The notes: generated by a model not told the origin, from the sequence alone. A DNA stretch of 45,388 bases from Pseudoalteromonas sp. A601 (GCF_002165575.1 NZ_MXQF01000037.1:1-45388); one strand, 5' to 3'. Shown: positions 1 through 8,843, counted from the first letter of the stretch. Numbers and translations: made by a program.

Positions 1-29
1 AGAAGGGCTTGCCCCGGGGATGTTTATTT

Positions 30-62
30 ATGCTTCAAGATTTAGCTAACTATTTGAAGCAT
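30..62. repeat. Inverted repeat, 9-bp arms
   Basis: The arms ATGCTTCAA (30-38) and TTGAAGCAT (54-62) are perfect reverse complements around a 15-nt loop that itself contains TAGCTA. No T-tract follows on either strand, so it does not look like an intrinsic terminator. It lies beyond the 3' end of lnt, and the gene on its other side is outside the window. Function unknown. Confidence 0.6.
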
Positions 63-92
63 AGTACTCACTTAGCACAAGCTCATAGACTC

Positions 93-122
93 CTAGAGTA
101 TGTAATCAATTACATACTCTAG
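93..122. repeat. Long near-perfect palindrome, 14-bp arms
   Basis: The arms CTAGAGTATGTAAT (93-106) and ATTACATACTCTAG (109-122) are perfect reverse complements separated only by CA. No T-tract follows on either strand. It could be an operator, a hairpin in an unseen transcript or the end of a small repeat element; the sequence does not decide. Nothing else is visible in 123-220. Confidence 0.7.
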
Positions 123-220
123 CGGCAAACTAAGAAGTTAAAATTTCGTTAGTTAAGAAATTACATCAAAGCTGGCTGGGACAAGTGAAAGTTATCAATA
201 AAGATAATTTTACATCTTGT

Positions 221-1774
221 TTAAAGCTTTAATCTTTTAACCACTCCCACAAAACCCATCAACACCACTACTATCCACACTGGCAAATTACCATATTGAC
301 TATAAATGCTATCACCTTCAATAAGCTTAACGTTCACTTTTAGAGTTTCAGCCTTGAACTGTGGCATGCTGATTTGAGTTTGACTAACTGGATCGTACAC
401 GCCGCTGATGCCGTTATTTGTTACTCTAATAAGCGGGCGTTGTAATTCAAGGGCGCGCATACGAGCTATTTGCATATGTTGGTGCGGGCCGTGAGATGCG
501 CCAAACCAGGCATCGTTACTTACCGTAAACAAAATATCAGATTCGCTGTGGTAATTGCCACGCACTAAATCAGCAAAGGCGATTTCGTAGCAAATAGCAG
601 GAAGAATATTTAGGCCGTTGGCGCGTAAGTTGTTTTGTACTTCATCACCCCGTGTGAATGACGACATGGGTAAATCAAATAACGGCGCGATAGGGCGCAG
701 AATATCTTCAAACGGCACAAACTCACCAATGGGGAGTAACTGGTGTTTTTGATAGCGGTTTTTACCTAAGTATTGATAGTGGCCGTGCTCGTCGTCACGT
801 TCTTTATTACCCAGTACTATAAGGGTATTGAAGATAGTTTTGGTATCAAGCTGGTAGTCGACAATACCGGTAATAAGGGCGGTTTCATTAAATGAGGCGG
901 CGCTATCAAGGCCAGCTAAAAAACTGTCGGCAAGGGCTTCTATTTCAGGCACCGCGGCTTCTGGCCAAACTACCAAGTCAGCGTTCCAGTGCGGGCGCGT
1001 CATGTCTTGGTACTTACTCATGGTGGTCCAAAACTCACTGGGTTCAAAGCGTAGATGTTGCTTTATATTACCCTGAACGAGTAATGTGCTGATGGTTTTA
1101 TCGTTATAGTGAGGGCTTTGAGATATATTGCCAATCAGTGAAATGAGGGCAATAAAGGCTGCCGTTGCAATAGTACTCTTTAAACTGCGATTGAACAGTA
1201 ATTGGTAAAATGAAAATGCAATGGCAATACAGATTAATGTTAGGCCAAACTCACCGAGCGTGGGCGCTAAATAATTTAACGGGCTATCGGTTTGTGTATA
1301 GCCAAAGCTTAGCCAAGGAAAGCCAGTTAGTACCACACCACGTAAATACTCTGTTACAGCAAAACCGGTAATAAGTAATAACCCGTAGCTATGTGCGCCG
1401 CTAGCAAAGCGTGTAGCAAACATAAAGGCGAGGGCAGGGTAAATAGCTAGATAGGCACATAACAGCACCATAAGCAGCACTGAGGCTGCCAGTGGCATAC
1501 CGCCGAATGTGGCTATAGACACATGCACCCAACTTATACCAGCACCAAACCATCCTAGACCAAACAGAAAGCCATATTTAGCAGCTTGTTTGCTGGGCTT
1601 TTTACCGTATTGTTGGTTATGTGAGGTGTAAATTGCCACAATTAGGCAAATAAAGGTCAGGGGCCAAATCCCGAATGGGGCATAGCTCAAAGTCAAAAAG
1701 AGGCCCGCAACTAGTGCGAGCCATGCTTTTTTATCTTTTGCTAAATGTAGGCAGTTAGTCAGTATTGTCTTCAC
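221..1774 (-). CDS. lnt: Apolipoprotein N-acyltransferase
   Basis: Inner-membrane enzyme that adds the third acyl chain to the N-terminal Cys of lipoproteins, the last step of lipoprotein maturation. The N-terminal half has several hydrophobic segments; the C-terminal half is a nitrilase-like domain. With the start used here the triad falls at Glu272 (VVWPEAAVP), Lys343 (YQKHQLLP) and Cys395 (PAICYE), matching the E. coli E267/K335/C387 order and spacing. The frame is open up to an ATG at 1837, but that would run 83 nt into ybeX and add an unlikely N-terminus. I chose the GTG at 1774, which overlaps the ybeX stop by 20 nt; no good ribosome binding site is visible, so the start is uncertain. 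It is the last gene of the miaB-ybeZ-ybeY-ybeX-lnt operon. Confidence 0.93.
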   Translation of the reverse strand: MKTILTNCLHLAKDKKAWLALVAGLFLTLSYAPFGIWPLTFICLIVAIYTSHNQQYGKKPSKQAAKYGFLFGLGWFGAGISWVHVSIATFGGMPLAASVLLMVLLCAYLAIYPALAFMFATRFASGAHSYGLLLITGFAVTEYLRGVVLTGFPWLSFGYTQTDSPLNYLAPTLGEFGLTLICIAIAFSFYQLLFNRSLKSTIATAAFIALISLIGNISQSPHYNDKTISTLLVQGNIKQHLRFEPSEFWTTMSKYQDMTRPHWNADLVVWPEAAVPEIEALADSFLAGLDSAASFNETALITGIVDYQLDTKTIFNTLIVLGNKERDDEHGHYQYLGKNRYQKHQLLPIGEFVPFEDILRPIAPLFDLPMSSFTRGDEVQNNLRANGLNILPAICYEIAFADLVRGNYHSESDILFTVSNDAWFGASHGPHQHMQIARMRALELQRPLIRVTNNGISGVYDPVSQTQISMPQFKAETLKVNVKLIEGDSIYSQYGNLPVWIVVVLMGFVGVVKRLKL

Positions 1775-2639
1775 TGTCGCTGTCTTCAGCCTTAGGTACA
1801 GTAACTTGTAGTTGCAATAACCGACGGTTATCTGCATTAGTTACTTTAAATTGTAGGCCATCGATTTCGATGGTTTCGCCGCGCCCTGGCATATGGCCAA
1901 ACGCATGCAACACAGTACCGCCAATTGTGTCGGCTTCTTGTGTGCTGTAGCCTGTTTTAAATTTTTCGTTAAAATCATCTACAGGTGTTAGCGCTTGCAC
2001 TACATATACATGTTTGGCAAGTTTGCGAATGTCTTGTTGTTCTTCTTCTTCATCGTGTTCGTCTTCAATCTCGCCGACGATAATTTCTAAGATATCTTCT
2101 ATTGTAACAAGCCCTGATACACCACCGTATTCATCAATAACAATAGCCATGTGGTAGCGCTGTTGGCGAAACTCATTCAATAGTGTGTCTACGCGTTTAC
2201 TTTCAGGCACCACAACGGCTGGGCGTAAATAATCGCGTAACGAGGGTAATTGATCATCTTTATTTAATATTAACGGCAATAAATCTTTTGCTAATAAAAT
2301 ACCTTCAACATGGTCTTTGTCTTCGCATACCACAGGAAAACGTGAATGCGTTGAATCAACCATCATCGGAATTAATTGTTCTAGCTGTGCGTCAACTTCT
2401 AAGGTGATCATTTGTGAGCGCGGGATCATGATGTCTCGCACTTTAAGCTCGGATACACCAAGCACACCTTCAATCATCTCTTTCGTTTCAGGATCAATGA
2501 CATCCCGTTCTTGCGCATCGGCAATTACTTCAACCAGCTCTTCTCTATTCTGGGGTTCCCCTTGCAACATTTGGGTAATTCTACCCAACCAGGTCTTGCT
2601 AGAAGAACCCTGGCTAGTCTGCGAGTTATCGTCGCTCAT
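1755..2639 (-). CDS. ybeX: CBS-domain protein YbeX/CorC
   Basis: Cytoplasmic 294-aa protein with two CBS domains (about residues 70-130 and 135-190), an acidic stretch (about 191-204) and a C-terminal CorC_HlyC domain (about 208-285). It has no transmembrane segment, unlike the longer HlyC/CorC membrane proteins. The family was named for Mg/Co efflux; in E. coli YbeX is also linked to ribosome metabolism, which fits its place beside ybeY. CBS pairs usually bind adenine nucleotides; that is family knowledge and was not tested here. It lies 22 nt after ybeY and overlaps the start of lnt. Confidence 0.93.
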   Translation of the reverse strand: MSDDNSQTSQGSSSKTWLGRITQMLQGEPQNREELVEVIADAQERDVIDPETKEMIEGVLGVSELKVRDIMIPRSQMITLEVDAQLEQLIPMMVDSTHSRFPVVCEDKDHVEGILLAKDLLPLILNKDDQLPSLRDYLRPAVVVPESKRVDTLLNEFRQQRYHMAIVIDEYGGVSGLVTIEDILEIIVGEIEDEHDEEEEQQDIRKLAKHVYVVQALTPVDDFNEKFKTGYSTQEADTIGGTVLHAFGHMPGRGETIEIDGLQFKVTNADNRRLLQLQVTVPKAEDSDSEDNTD

Positions 2640-2661
2640 TGCGTCTATCTGCTCCGTTAAT

Positions 2662-3120
2662 TTAAATATCGTCCCGATATGGGTCTGCTATGCCTAGATC
2701 GGCAAGTAATTGCTTTTCTATGCTTTCCATCTCATTCGCATCTTCATCCTTTATATGGTCAAATCCAAGTAAATGCAAGCATCCGTGGATCACCATATGG
2801 GCAAAATGGTCGTGAAAGGTCTTTTCTTGCTCATTTGCTTCGGCTAAAACAATGGCTGGGCAAATGATTAAATCACCTACTAATGGGAGTTCAATTCCCG
2901 GTGGTGCTTCAAATTCAAACGACAAAACATTTGTCGGTTTATTTTTACTACGGTAATCATTATTTAGCTGTTGGCTTTGTTCTTCGTCAGCAATAACAAT
3001 GGTTAGCTCTGATTCGTCGCGATATTGACTGAGTACTTTGTTAGCCCATAAAGCGAATTGTTCAAGGCTCGGTAAGTTGTCAAACTCACAGGCTATTTGT
3101 AAATCAAGTTCTGTTGTCAC
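2662..3120 (-). CDS. ybeY: Endoribonuclease YbeY
   Basis: Zinc-dependent single-strand endoribonuclease needed for 16S rRNA 3'-end maturation and ribosome quality control. The UPF0054 signature H-x3-H-x5-H is intact near the C-terminus (HGCLHLLGFDH), supplying the three zinc-binding histidines. The open frame extends to 3159 inside ybeZ, but the GTG at 3120 is preceded by AAAGAG at good spacing and gives a 152-aa protein of normal family length. It starts 4 nt after the ybeZ stop, so the two are probably translationally coupled. Confidence 0.93.
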   Translation of the reverse strand: MTTELDLQIACEFDNLPSLEQFALWANKVLSQYRDESELTIVIADEEQSQQLNNDYRSKNKPTNVLSFEFEAPPGIELPLVGDLIICPAIVLAEANEQEKTFHDHFAHMVIHGCLHLLGFDHIKDEDANEMESIEKQLLADLGIADPYRDDI

Positions 3121-3124
3121 AGTA

Positions 3125-4186
3125 TTACTCTTTAGTCTCAGGGTCTGATTGCTCGGCATTGGCGAGTAAATCTTTAGCGCGTTGTTTTTCTGCGCGTCTT
3201 ATTCGGTCTGCTTCGTCGTTGCGCTCATAGGCTTCAACAATACGGGCTACAACAGGGTGGCGAACAACATCGTGTGATTGGAAGAAGTTAAAACTGACTT
3301 CTTCAACATCACTGAGCACTTCAATGGCATGTCGAAGGCCAGAGCGAGCACCGCGCGGTAAATCAACTTGGGTGATATCACCAGTGATTACCGCTTTAGA
3401 GTTAAAGCCGATACGTGTTAAGAACATTTTCATTTGTTCTACAGTGGTATTTTGGCTTTCATCTAAAATAATAAAGGCATCGTTTAGTGTACGACCACGC
3501 ATAAATGCAAGTGGCGCTACTTCAATAACATTTTGTTCAAGTAGCTTTTCAACTTTTTCAAAACCCATCATTTCAAATAATGCATCGTATAACGGTCGCA
3601 GGTATGGGTCGATTTTTTGGCTTAAGTCACCAGGTAAAAAACCCAGTCGCTCACCCGCTTCAACAGCAGGACGAGTAAGCAATATTCGGCGTATTTCCTG
3701 GCGTTCTAGGGCATCAACGGCTGCGGCTACTGCTAGGTATGTTTTACCCGTACCTGCAGGTCCAATACCAAAGGTAATATCGTGACGAAAAATATTTGAT
3801 ACATAATGTCCTTGGTTATCGTTACGTGGTTTAATCACGCCTCGGCGCGTTTTTATCACCACTTCTTTGCCATATTCGCTAAGCTCATCTTGTTCAAGCG
3901 CTGTGGATTCAGTTATGGCTAAATGTACTGTGTTCGGTTCAATGTCATTAACTACGCCACGCACAGGCTGTGTTTCAACATACAGGTCTTTAACAATTTC
4001 CATTGCAGCAAAGGCACTGGTGGTTTTACCTGTAATTTTAAAGTAGTTATCGCGATGAGTGATTTCGACGCCCAAACGGCGTTCAATTTGCTTGATATTT
4101 TCGTCAAACGGGCCGCATAAAGAAGAAAGGCGCTTATTGTCGGAGGGTTCTAAATAAATCTCTAATTTTTTTAATTGATTACTCAA
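3125..4186 (-). CDS. ybeZ: PhoH-family ATPase YbeZ
   Basis: PhoH-like P-loop ATPase that works with YbeY. Walker A GPAGTGKT is at about residues 142-149 and a Walker B FIILDESQN follows; an N-terminal KH-like region precedes the ATPase domain. The frame is open from an ATG at 4231, only 6 nt after miaB. However, AGGAAG (4192-4197) stands 5 nt before a TTG at 4184-4186, and the resulting start (SNQLKKLEIYLEPSDN) matches the length of E. coli YbeZ better. I annotate the TTG start and keep ATG 4231 as the alternative. It is second in the miaB operon. Confidence 0.9.
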   Translation of the reverse strand: MSNQLKKLEIYLEPSDNKRLSSLCGPFDENIKQIERRLGVEITHRDNYFKITGKTTSAFAAMEIVKDLYVETQPVRGVVNDIEPNTVHLAITESTALEQDELSEYGKEVVIKTRRGVIKPRNDNQGHYVSNIFRHDITFGIGPAGTGKTYLAVAAAVDALERQEIRRILLTRPAVEAGERLGFLPGDLSQKIDPYLRPLYDALFEMMGFEKVEKLLEQNVIEVAPLAFMRGRTLNDAFIILDESQNTTVEQMKMFLTRIGFNSKAVITGDITQVDLPRGARSGLRHAIEVLSDVEEVSFNFFQSHDVVRHPVVARIVEAYERNDEADRIRRAEKQRAKDLLANAEQSDPETKE

Positions 4187-4237
4187 AATTGCTTCCTGTT
4201 GTGGTGTGCCAGACAGCGCTGGCACAGTCATTATCGC

Positions 4238-5683
4238 CTACGGAACGAATGTCGCAACACCGATTTCGTTCGGGGTTACTTGAGCTTCAGGCTGCGCTGC
4301 TTTACTTAAAATATCAGCAGGGGCAACATCACGGCGTAAGTTCATTTCGGATTCTGTACGAATTAAGTCACCACGTAAAGAGTTAGGCAACGCTTCTGTG
4401 ATACGTACATCAACAAACTGACCGATCACATTATGTGGGCCTACAAAGTTCACAACGCGGTTGTTTTCGGTACGGCCACGTAGCTCCATCGGGTTTTTCT
4501 TCGATGGGCCTTCAACGAGTATACGTTGCTCGGTATTAAACATTTGGCGGCTGATTTGCTGCGCCATTTGCGTAATACGGTTTTGTAATAAGTATAAACG
4601 TTCTTTTTTCTCTTGCTCAGATACATCATCAGGCAAATCCGCGGCAGGTGTACCTGGACGAGCACTGTAGATAAAGCTAAAGCTCATATCAAAACCAATT
4701 TCGTTAATTAGGTTCATTGTGGCTTCAAAGTCCATCTTACTTTCACCAGGAAAACCTATAATGAAATCAGACGACATGCTTAAATTAGGGCGAATTTTAC
4801 GCAGTTTACGAATAGTTGATTTGTACTCAAGTGCTGTATGGCCGCGCTTCATTAAGTTTAAAATACGGTCAGAACCACTTTGCACTGGTAGATGCAAATG
4901 ATCAACAAGCTCAGGTACATCTGCATAGGCGTCAATAATATCAGGTGTAAATTCTACGGGATGCGATGTGGTATAACGAATACGGTCAATACCATCAATT
5001 GCTGCTACATAACGAATTAAATCTGAGAAGTAACAAATTTCACCATCGTAGGTTTCACCGCGGTAGGCGTTCACGTTTTGGCCAAGCAGGTTAACCTCAC
5101 GTACACCTTGCTCTGCAAGTTGAGCGACTTCAAGTAATACGTCATCAAGCGGGCGACTGACTTCTTCACCACGTGTGTAAGGCACTACGCAGAAAGTACA
5201 GTATTTTGAACAGCCTTCCATAATAGATACAAATGCACTTGGGCCTTCAGCTTTTGGTTCAGGTAAACGGTCGAACTTTTCAATCTCTGGGAATGAAATA
5301 TCAACCACTGAACTGCCTTTATTACCTTGTACTTGTTTAATCATTTCAGGTAAGCGGTGTAACGTTTGCGGGCCAAAAATCACATCAACAAAAGGAGCAC
5401 GTTGACGAATAGAGTCACCTTCTTGAGAGGCAACACAGCCACCAACACCAATAACTAAATCAGGCTTATCATCTTTTAATAACTTCCAACGCCCCAGTTG
5501 ATGAAACACCTTTTCTTGTGCTTTTTCACGAATTGAACACGTATTGAGTAGAATGACATCTGCTTCACCGGCTTCTTCAGTTAACTGATAGCCGTTGGTT
5601 GCATCGAGGAGATCCGCCATTTTCTGAGAGTCGTACTCATTCATCTGACAACCCCAAGTTTTAATATGCAGCTTTTTACTCAT
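4238..5683 (-). CDS. miaB: tRNA-2-methylthio-N6-isopentenyladenosine synthase MiaB
   Basis: Radical SAM methylthiotransferase that converts i6A37 to ms2i6A37 in tRNAs reading UNN codons. The N-terminal domain has the three cluster-binding cysteines at C12, C49 and C83. The radical SAM motif CSKYCTFC gives C158, C162 and C165, almost the positions in E. coli. A TRAM domain lies near 380-445 and is followed by a short Ala/Pro-rich tail. The ATG at 5683 is preceded by GAGG about 9 nt upstream. It is the first gene of the minus-strand operon and is divergent from ubiF, as in E. coli. Confidence 0.96.
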   Translation of the reverse strand: MSKKLHIKTWGCQMNEYDSQKMADLLDATNGYQLTEEAGEADVILLNTCSIREKAQEKVFHQLGRWKLLKDDKPDLVIGVGGCVASQEGDSIRQRAPFVDVIFGPQTLHRLPEMIKQVQGNKGSSVVDISFPEIEKFDRLPEPKAEGPSAFVSIMEGCSKYCTFCVVPYTRGEEVSRPLDDVLLEVAQLAEQGVREVNLLGQNVNAYRGETYDGEICYFSDLIRYVAAIDGIDRIRYTTSHPVEFTPDIIDAYADVPELVDHLHLPVQSGSDRILNLMKRGHTALEYKSTIRKLRKIRPNLSMSSDFIIGFPGESKMDFEATMNLINEIGFDMSFSFIYSARPGTPAADLPDDVSEQEKKERLYLLQNRITQMAQQISRQMFNTEQRILVEGPSKKNPMELRGRTENNRVVNFVGPHNVIGQFVDVRITEALPNSLRGDLIRTESEMNLRRDVAPADILSKAAQPEAQVTPNEIGVATFVP

Positions 5684-5791
5684 TGAAATATAGCCTCGTT
5701 TTCAATTCGGTAGTGGCACTAAAGTGTGCTAGAAACAGGATTAAGTGATGTGAGCATTTAAATGCCCGCTAACTTAAAGGACGCGTATTTT

Positions 5792-5811
5792 ATCTGGATA
5801 CCCGTCCAGAT
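5792..5811. repeat. Inverted repeat between miaB and ubiF
   Basis: ATCTGGA (5792-5798) and TCCAGAT (5805-5811) are perfect 7-bp arms around TACCCG in the divergent miaB/ubiF intergenic region. It could be an operator or a leader hairpin of miaB. No T-run follows, so a terminator is unlikely. Confidence 0.5.
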
Positions 5812-5953
5812 CCAAGTATAGATTTGATCTTTGTGGTTTGAAATCAAACAAAGTGTGCAATAGTACTGCTAAGGATGAAAGCAACTCGCATTTTTTCAAT
5901 TAAGTACGTTACAATCAACACCATAATTAGTGGCCTTAGTTGTGATTAAAAAT

Positions 5954-7123
5954 ATGCAAAAAAACAAAGTTATCGTTGTTGGCGGTGGAATGGTCGGCGC
6001 AGCAATGGCTGTAAAGTTAGCGAAGCAAGGTTGTGCTGTACGCGTGATAGAACAACGACCTATCATTGCTGAACAAGTACTGCAAAGCGAGACTATCGAT
6101 ATACGCGTGTCAGCTATCAATCGTTTTTCTGAAAACCTGTTAAGTGATCTGGGGGCTATGACGCATTTAAAACAATCACGATTAGCACCATATCAGCAAT
6201 TAGAAGCGTTTGAATGTATAGGCGATAATCTTTTGTTTGATTGTAAAGATATTGATACCACTCATTTGGGTCACCTAATCGAGAACAAATTAATACAAGC
6301 TAGTCTCTGGCAGCAATTTGAACAACATGATATTGAAGTACTTGATATTAAGTCACCGATTTGTGCTATTGAACAAACAACGCAAGATATTAGCCTAATT
6401 TATGGTGAAGAGCGTTACAGCGCAGATTTAGTCATCGCAGCCGACGGTGGTCAATCCCAATTACGCGCAAAAGCAAATATTGGAGTAACTGGTTGGCAAT
6501 ACCAACAACACTGTATGGGGGTTTTAATTAAACTTGATGCTGCGCAGCAAATTAAAACATGGCAACAATTTAAACCTAGTGGCCCTGTTGCATTTTTACC
6601 TATGCAAGCACCTTACGCTAATTTAATCTGGTACGACGACGCAGCGAAGTTACAAGGTTTAAATAAATTACCTACAGATCAGTTAAAACAACAAATAATT
6701 GAAAATTTTGCTCCGTTAGCGGGTGATTTCGAAATTGTTAACCAAGCTGTATTTCCACTTGCTCGCCAACACGCTAATCAATATTCATCAGGACGTTTAG
6801 TGTTAGTCGGAGATGCGGCTCACACTATAAACCCTTTAGCCGGGCAGGGAGTTAATCTAGGCTTTCAAGATGTAGCAGCCCTTGGCGATATTTTAGCAAC
6901 GGTAGATGACATAGGTGCTGCAATACACCTTAAACACTACGAGCAGAGCCGTCGAAAAGTAAACTTACTGATGATGAGTATGATGGATGCCTGTTATTTT
7001 GGTTTTTCGAATCAACTGACACCGCTGCAATGGGCACGTAATCGCTTTTTGAAATTAGCGAATAATGCTGGTCCGGTAAAAAACTGGGTTTTGAAATATG
7101 CGATTAGTGGTGAATTGAAATAA
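5954..7123 (+). CDS. ubiF: Ubiquinone biosynthesis FAD monooxygenase UbiF
   Basis: FAD-dependent hydroxylase of the UbiH/UbiF/VisC family, probably hydroxylating the demethoxyubiquinol ring. The N-terminal dinucleotide fold is VIVVGGGMVGAAMA; the second FAD motif LVGDAAHTINPLAGQGVNLGFQD is near the C-terminus. Long stretches resemble E. coli UbiF, including the WQQFxPxGPxAFLP region. Position supports UbiF over its paralogues: E. coli ubiF also sits between miaB and the Met-Leu-Gln tRNA operon. In-frame GTGs at 5930 and 5942 would add up to 8 residues; ATG 5954 puts the GxGxxG motif at the usual distance from the N-terminus. Confidence 0.92.
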   Translation: MQKNKVIVVGGGMVGAAMAVKLAKQGCAVRVIEQRPIIAEQVLQSETIDIRVSAINRFSENLLSDLGAMTHLKQSRLAPYQQLEAFECIGDNLLFDCKDIDTTHLGHLIENKLIQASLWQQFEQHDIEVLDIKSPICAIEQTTQDISLIYGEERYSADLVIAADGGQSQLRAKANIGVTGWQYQQHCMGVLIKLDAAQQIKTWQQFKPSGPVAFLPMQAPYANLIWYDDAAKLQGLNKLPTDQLKQQIIENFAPLAGDFEIVNQAVFPLARQHANQYSSGRLVLVGDAAHTINPLAGQGVNLGFQDVAALGDILATVDDIGAAIHLKHYEQSRRKVNLLMMSMMDACYFGFSNQLTPLQWARNRFLKLANNAGPVKNWVLKYAISGELK

Positions 7124-7137
7124 CTAAATTACAAGTG

Positions 7138-7167
7138 GAGTGGGTGAAAGCTCGCTCAAACAATTTT
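7138..7167 (+). terminator. GAAA-tetraloop hairpin after ubiF
   Basis: GAGTGGGT (7138-7145), GAAA and GCTCGCTC (7150-7157) form an 8-bp stem with three G-U pairs and a GNRA tetraloop. A short TTTT (7164-7167) follows after seven bases. It may be a weak terminator for ubiF. It ends only 10 nt before the heptamer array. Confidence 0.4.
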
Positions 7168-7741
7168 GATTAAAGATTAAAGATTAAAGATTAAAGATTA
7201 AAGATTAAAGATTAAAGATTAAAGATTAAAGATTAAAGATTAAAGATTAAAGATTAAAGATTAAAGATTAAAGATTAAAGATTAAAGATTAAAGATTAAA
7301 GATTAAAGATTAAAGATTAAAGATTAAAGATTAAAGATTAAAGATTAAAGATTAAAGATTAAAGATTAAAGATTAAAGATTAAAGATTAAAGATTAAAGA
7401 TTAAAGATTAAAGATTAAAGATTAAAGATTAAAGATTAAAGATTAAAGATTAAAGATTAAAGATTAAAGATTAAAGATTAAAGATTAAAGATTAAAGATT
7501 AAAGATTAAAGATTAAAGATTAAAGATTAAAGATTAAAGATTAAAGATTAAAGATTAAAGATTAAAGATTAAAGATTAAAGATTAAAGATTAAAGATTAA
7601 AGATTAAAGATTAAAGATTAAAGATTAAAGATTAAAGATTAAAGATTAAAGATTAAAGATTAAAGATTAAAGATTAAAGATTAAAGATTAAAGATTAAAG
7701 ATTAAAGATTAAAGATTAAAGATTAAAGATTAAAGATTAAA
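7168..7741. repeat. Tandem array, 82 perfect copies of GATTAAA
   Basis: The period was checked at the start of every 60-base line and stays in phase throughout: 574 bp is exactly 82 x 7 with no variant unit. It fills the space between the convergent ubiF gene and the tRNA operon. The plus strand is C-free and the minus strand, read in the tRNA direction as (TTTAATC)n, is G-free. TAA occurs in all six frames, so nothing can be translated through it. Three units make 21 bp, two helical turns. There are no spacers between units, so it is not a CRISPR. Copy number is likely unstable by slippage. Confidence 0.97.
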
Positions 7742-7760
7742 GAGGGAGGTAGTAAGAAAT

Positions 7761-7835
7761 TGGCTGGGATACCAGGATTTGAACCTGGGAATGCCAGGAT
7801 CAAAACCTGGTGCCTTACCGCTTGGCGATATCCCA
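7761..7835 (-). tRNA. tRNA-Gln (TTG), copy 1
   Basis: A 75-nt cloverleaf with acceptor TGGGATA/TATCCCA, discriminator G and encoded CCA. Anticodon loop TTTTGAT gives UUG. It is the promoter-distal gene of the operon and ends 19 nt before the heptamer array. Confidence 0.96.
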
Positions 7836-7874
7836 ACTCTAAATTTGGATGAGTTTTAGTTCTAATTAAGAACA

Positions 7875-7959
<85 letters not shown>

Positions 7960-7982
7960 AGTTCTTAGAATGCAGTTAATCG

Positions 7983-8040
7983 TTTTGGAACCAAAATCCA
8001 GCGTCTAATTCAAGACAACCGCCAATTCCGCCACTCCCAC
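7983..8040 (-). pseudogene. tRNA-Leu 5' half pseudogene 1
   Basis: The 58-nt piece matches the tRNA-Leu acceptor 5' strand, D arm and anticodon arm, then stops; there is no variable arm, T arm or 3' acceptor strand. About 15 nt (CAGTTGTCTTGAATT-like) are inserted in the D loop between GGAATTGG and AGACGC. This copy has diverged most: acceptor GTGGGAG and anticodon loop TTTTGGT. It lies 23 nt upstream of tRNA-Leu copy 1. Confidence 0.85.
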
Positions 8041-8081
8041 AGTTCTATATTCTTAAACAACATTTCTTTGATAAAAGAAGT

Positions 8082-8156
8082 TGGCTGGGATACCAGGATT
8101 TGAACCTGGGAATGCCAGGATCAAAACCTGGTGCCTTACCGCTTGGCGATATCCCA
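8082..8156 (-). tRNA. tRNA-Gln (TTG), copy 2
   Basis: Same 75-nt tRNA-Gln(UUG) sequence as copy 1, with encoded CCA. It starts the first of two identical 270-bp tandem units (8082-8351 and 8352-8621). Confidence 0.96.
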
Positions 8157-8196
8157 ACTAAGAATTATTTGATAGTTTTAGTTCTTATCAAGAACA

Positions 8197-8281
<85 letters not shown>

Positions 8282-8351
8282 ATCAAAGGGTTTGCTTTTT
8301 ATACTCCTAGCAAGAGTTATTCTTAAACAACATTTCTTTGGTAGAAGAAGT

Positions 8352-8426
8352 TGGCTGGGATACCAGGATTTGAACCTGGGAATGCCAGGATCAAAACCTG
8401 GTGCCTTACCGCTTGGCGATATCCCA
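8352..8426 (-). tRNA. tRNA-Gln (TTG), copy 3
   Basis: 75-nt tRNA-Gln(UUG) with encoded CCA, at the start of the second 270-bp tandem unit. Confidence 0.96.
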
Positions 8427-8466
8427 ACTAAGAATTATTTGATAGTTTTAGTTCTTATCAAGAACA

Positions 8467-8551
<85 letters not shown>

Positions 8552-8621
8552 ATCAAAGGGTTTGCTTTTTATACTCCTAGCAAGAGTTATTCTTAAACAA
8601 CATTTCTTTGGTAGAAGAAGT

Positions 8622-8696
8622 TGGCTGGGATACCAGGATTTGAACCTGGGAATGCCAGGATCAAAACCTGGTGCCTTACCGCTTGGCGATATCCCA
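8622..8696 (-). tRNA. tRNA-Gln (TTG), copy 4
   Basis: 75-nt tRNA-Gln(UUG) with encoded CCA, same sequence as the other copies. Confidence 0.96.
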
Positions 8697-8736
8697 ACTA
8701 AGAATTATTTGATAGTTTTAGTTCTTATCAAGAACA

Positions 8737-8821
<85 letters not shown>

Positions 8822-8843
8822 ATCGAATATACAGGTAATACTG

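Noticed and set aside
12..19. CCCCGGGG palindrome at the left edge
   Set aside because: Only 8 bp, at the window boundary, with no visible context; too little to call.
1775..1837. Upstream ATG start for lnt at 1837
   Set aside because: It would overlap ybeX by 83 nt and add a charged N-terminus not seen in the family; the extension reads the end of ybeX in another frame.
5930..5953. GTG starts at 5930 and 5942 for ubiF
   Set aside because: The extra residues (ALVVIKN) are not typical of the family, and ATG 5954 places the FAD motif correctly; no ribosome binding site favours the GTGs.
7168..7741. CRISPR array or replication-origin iterons
   Set aside because: There are no spacers, the unit is 7 bp, no cas or replication gene is nearby, and GATTAAA is not a DnaA box.
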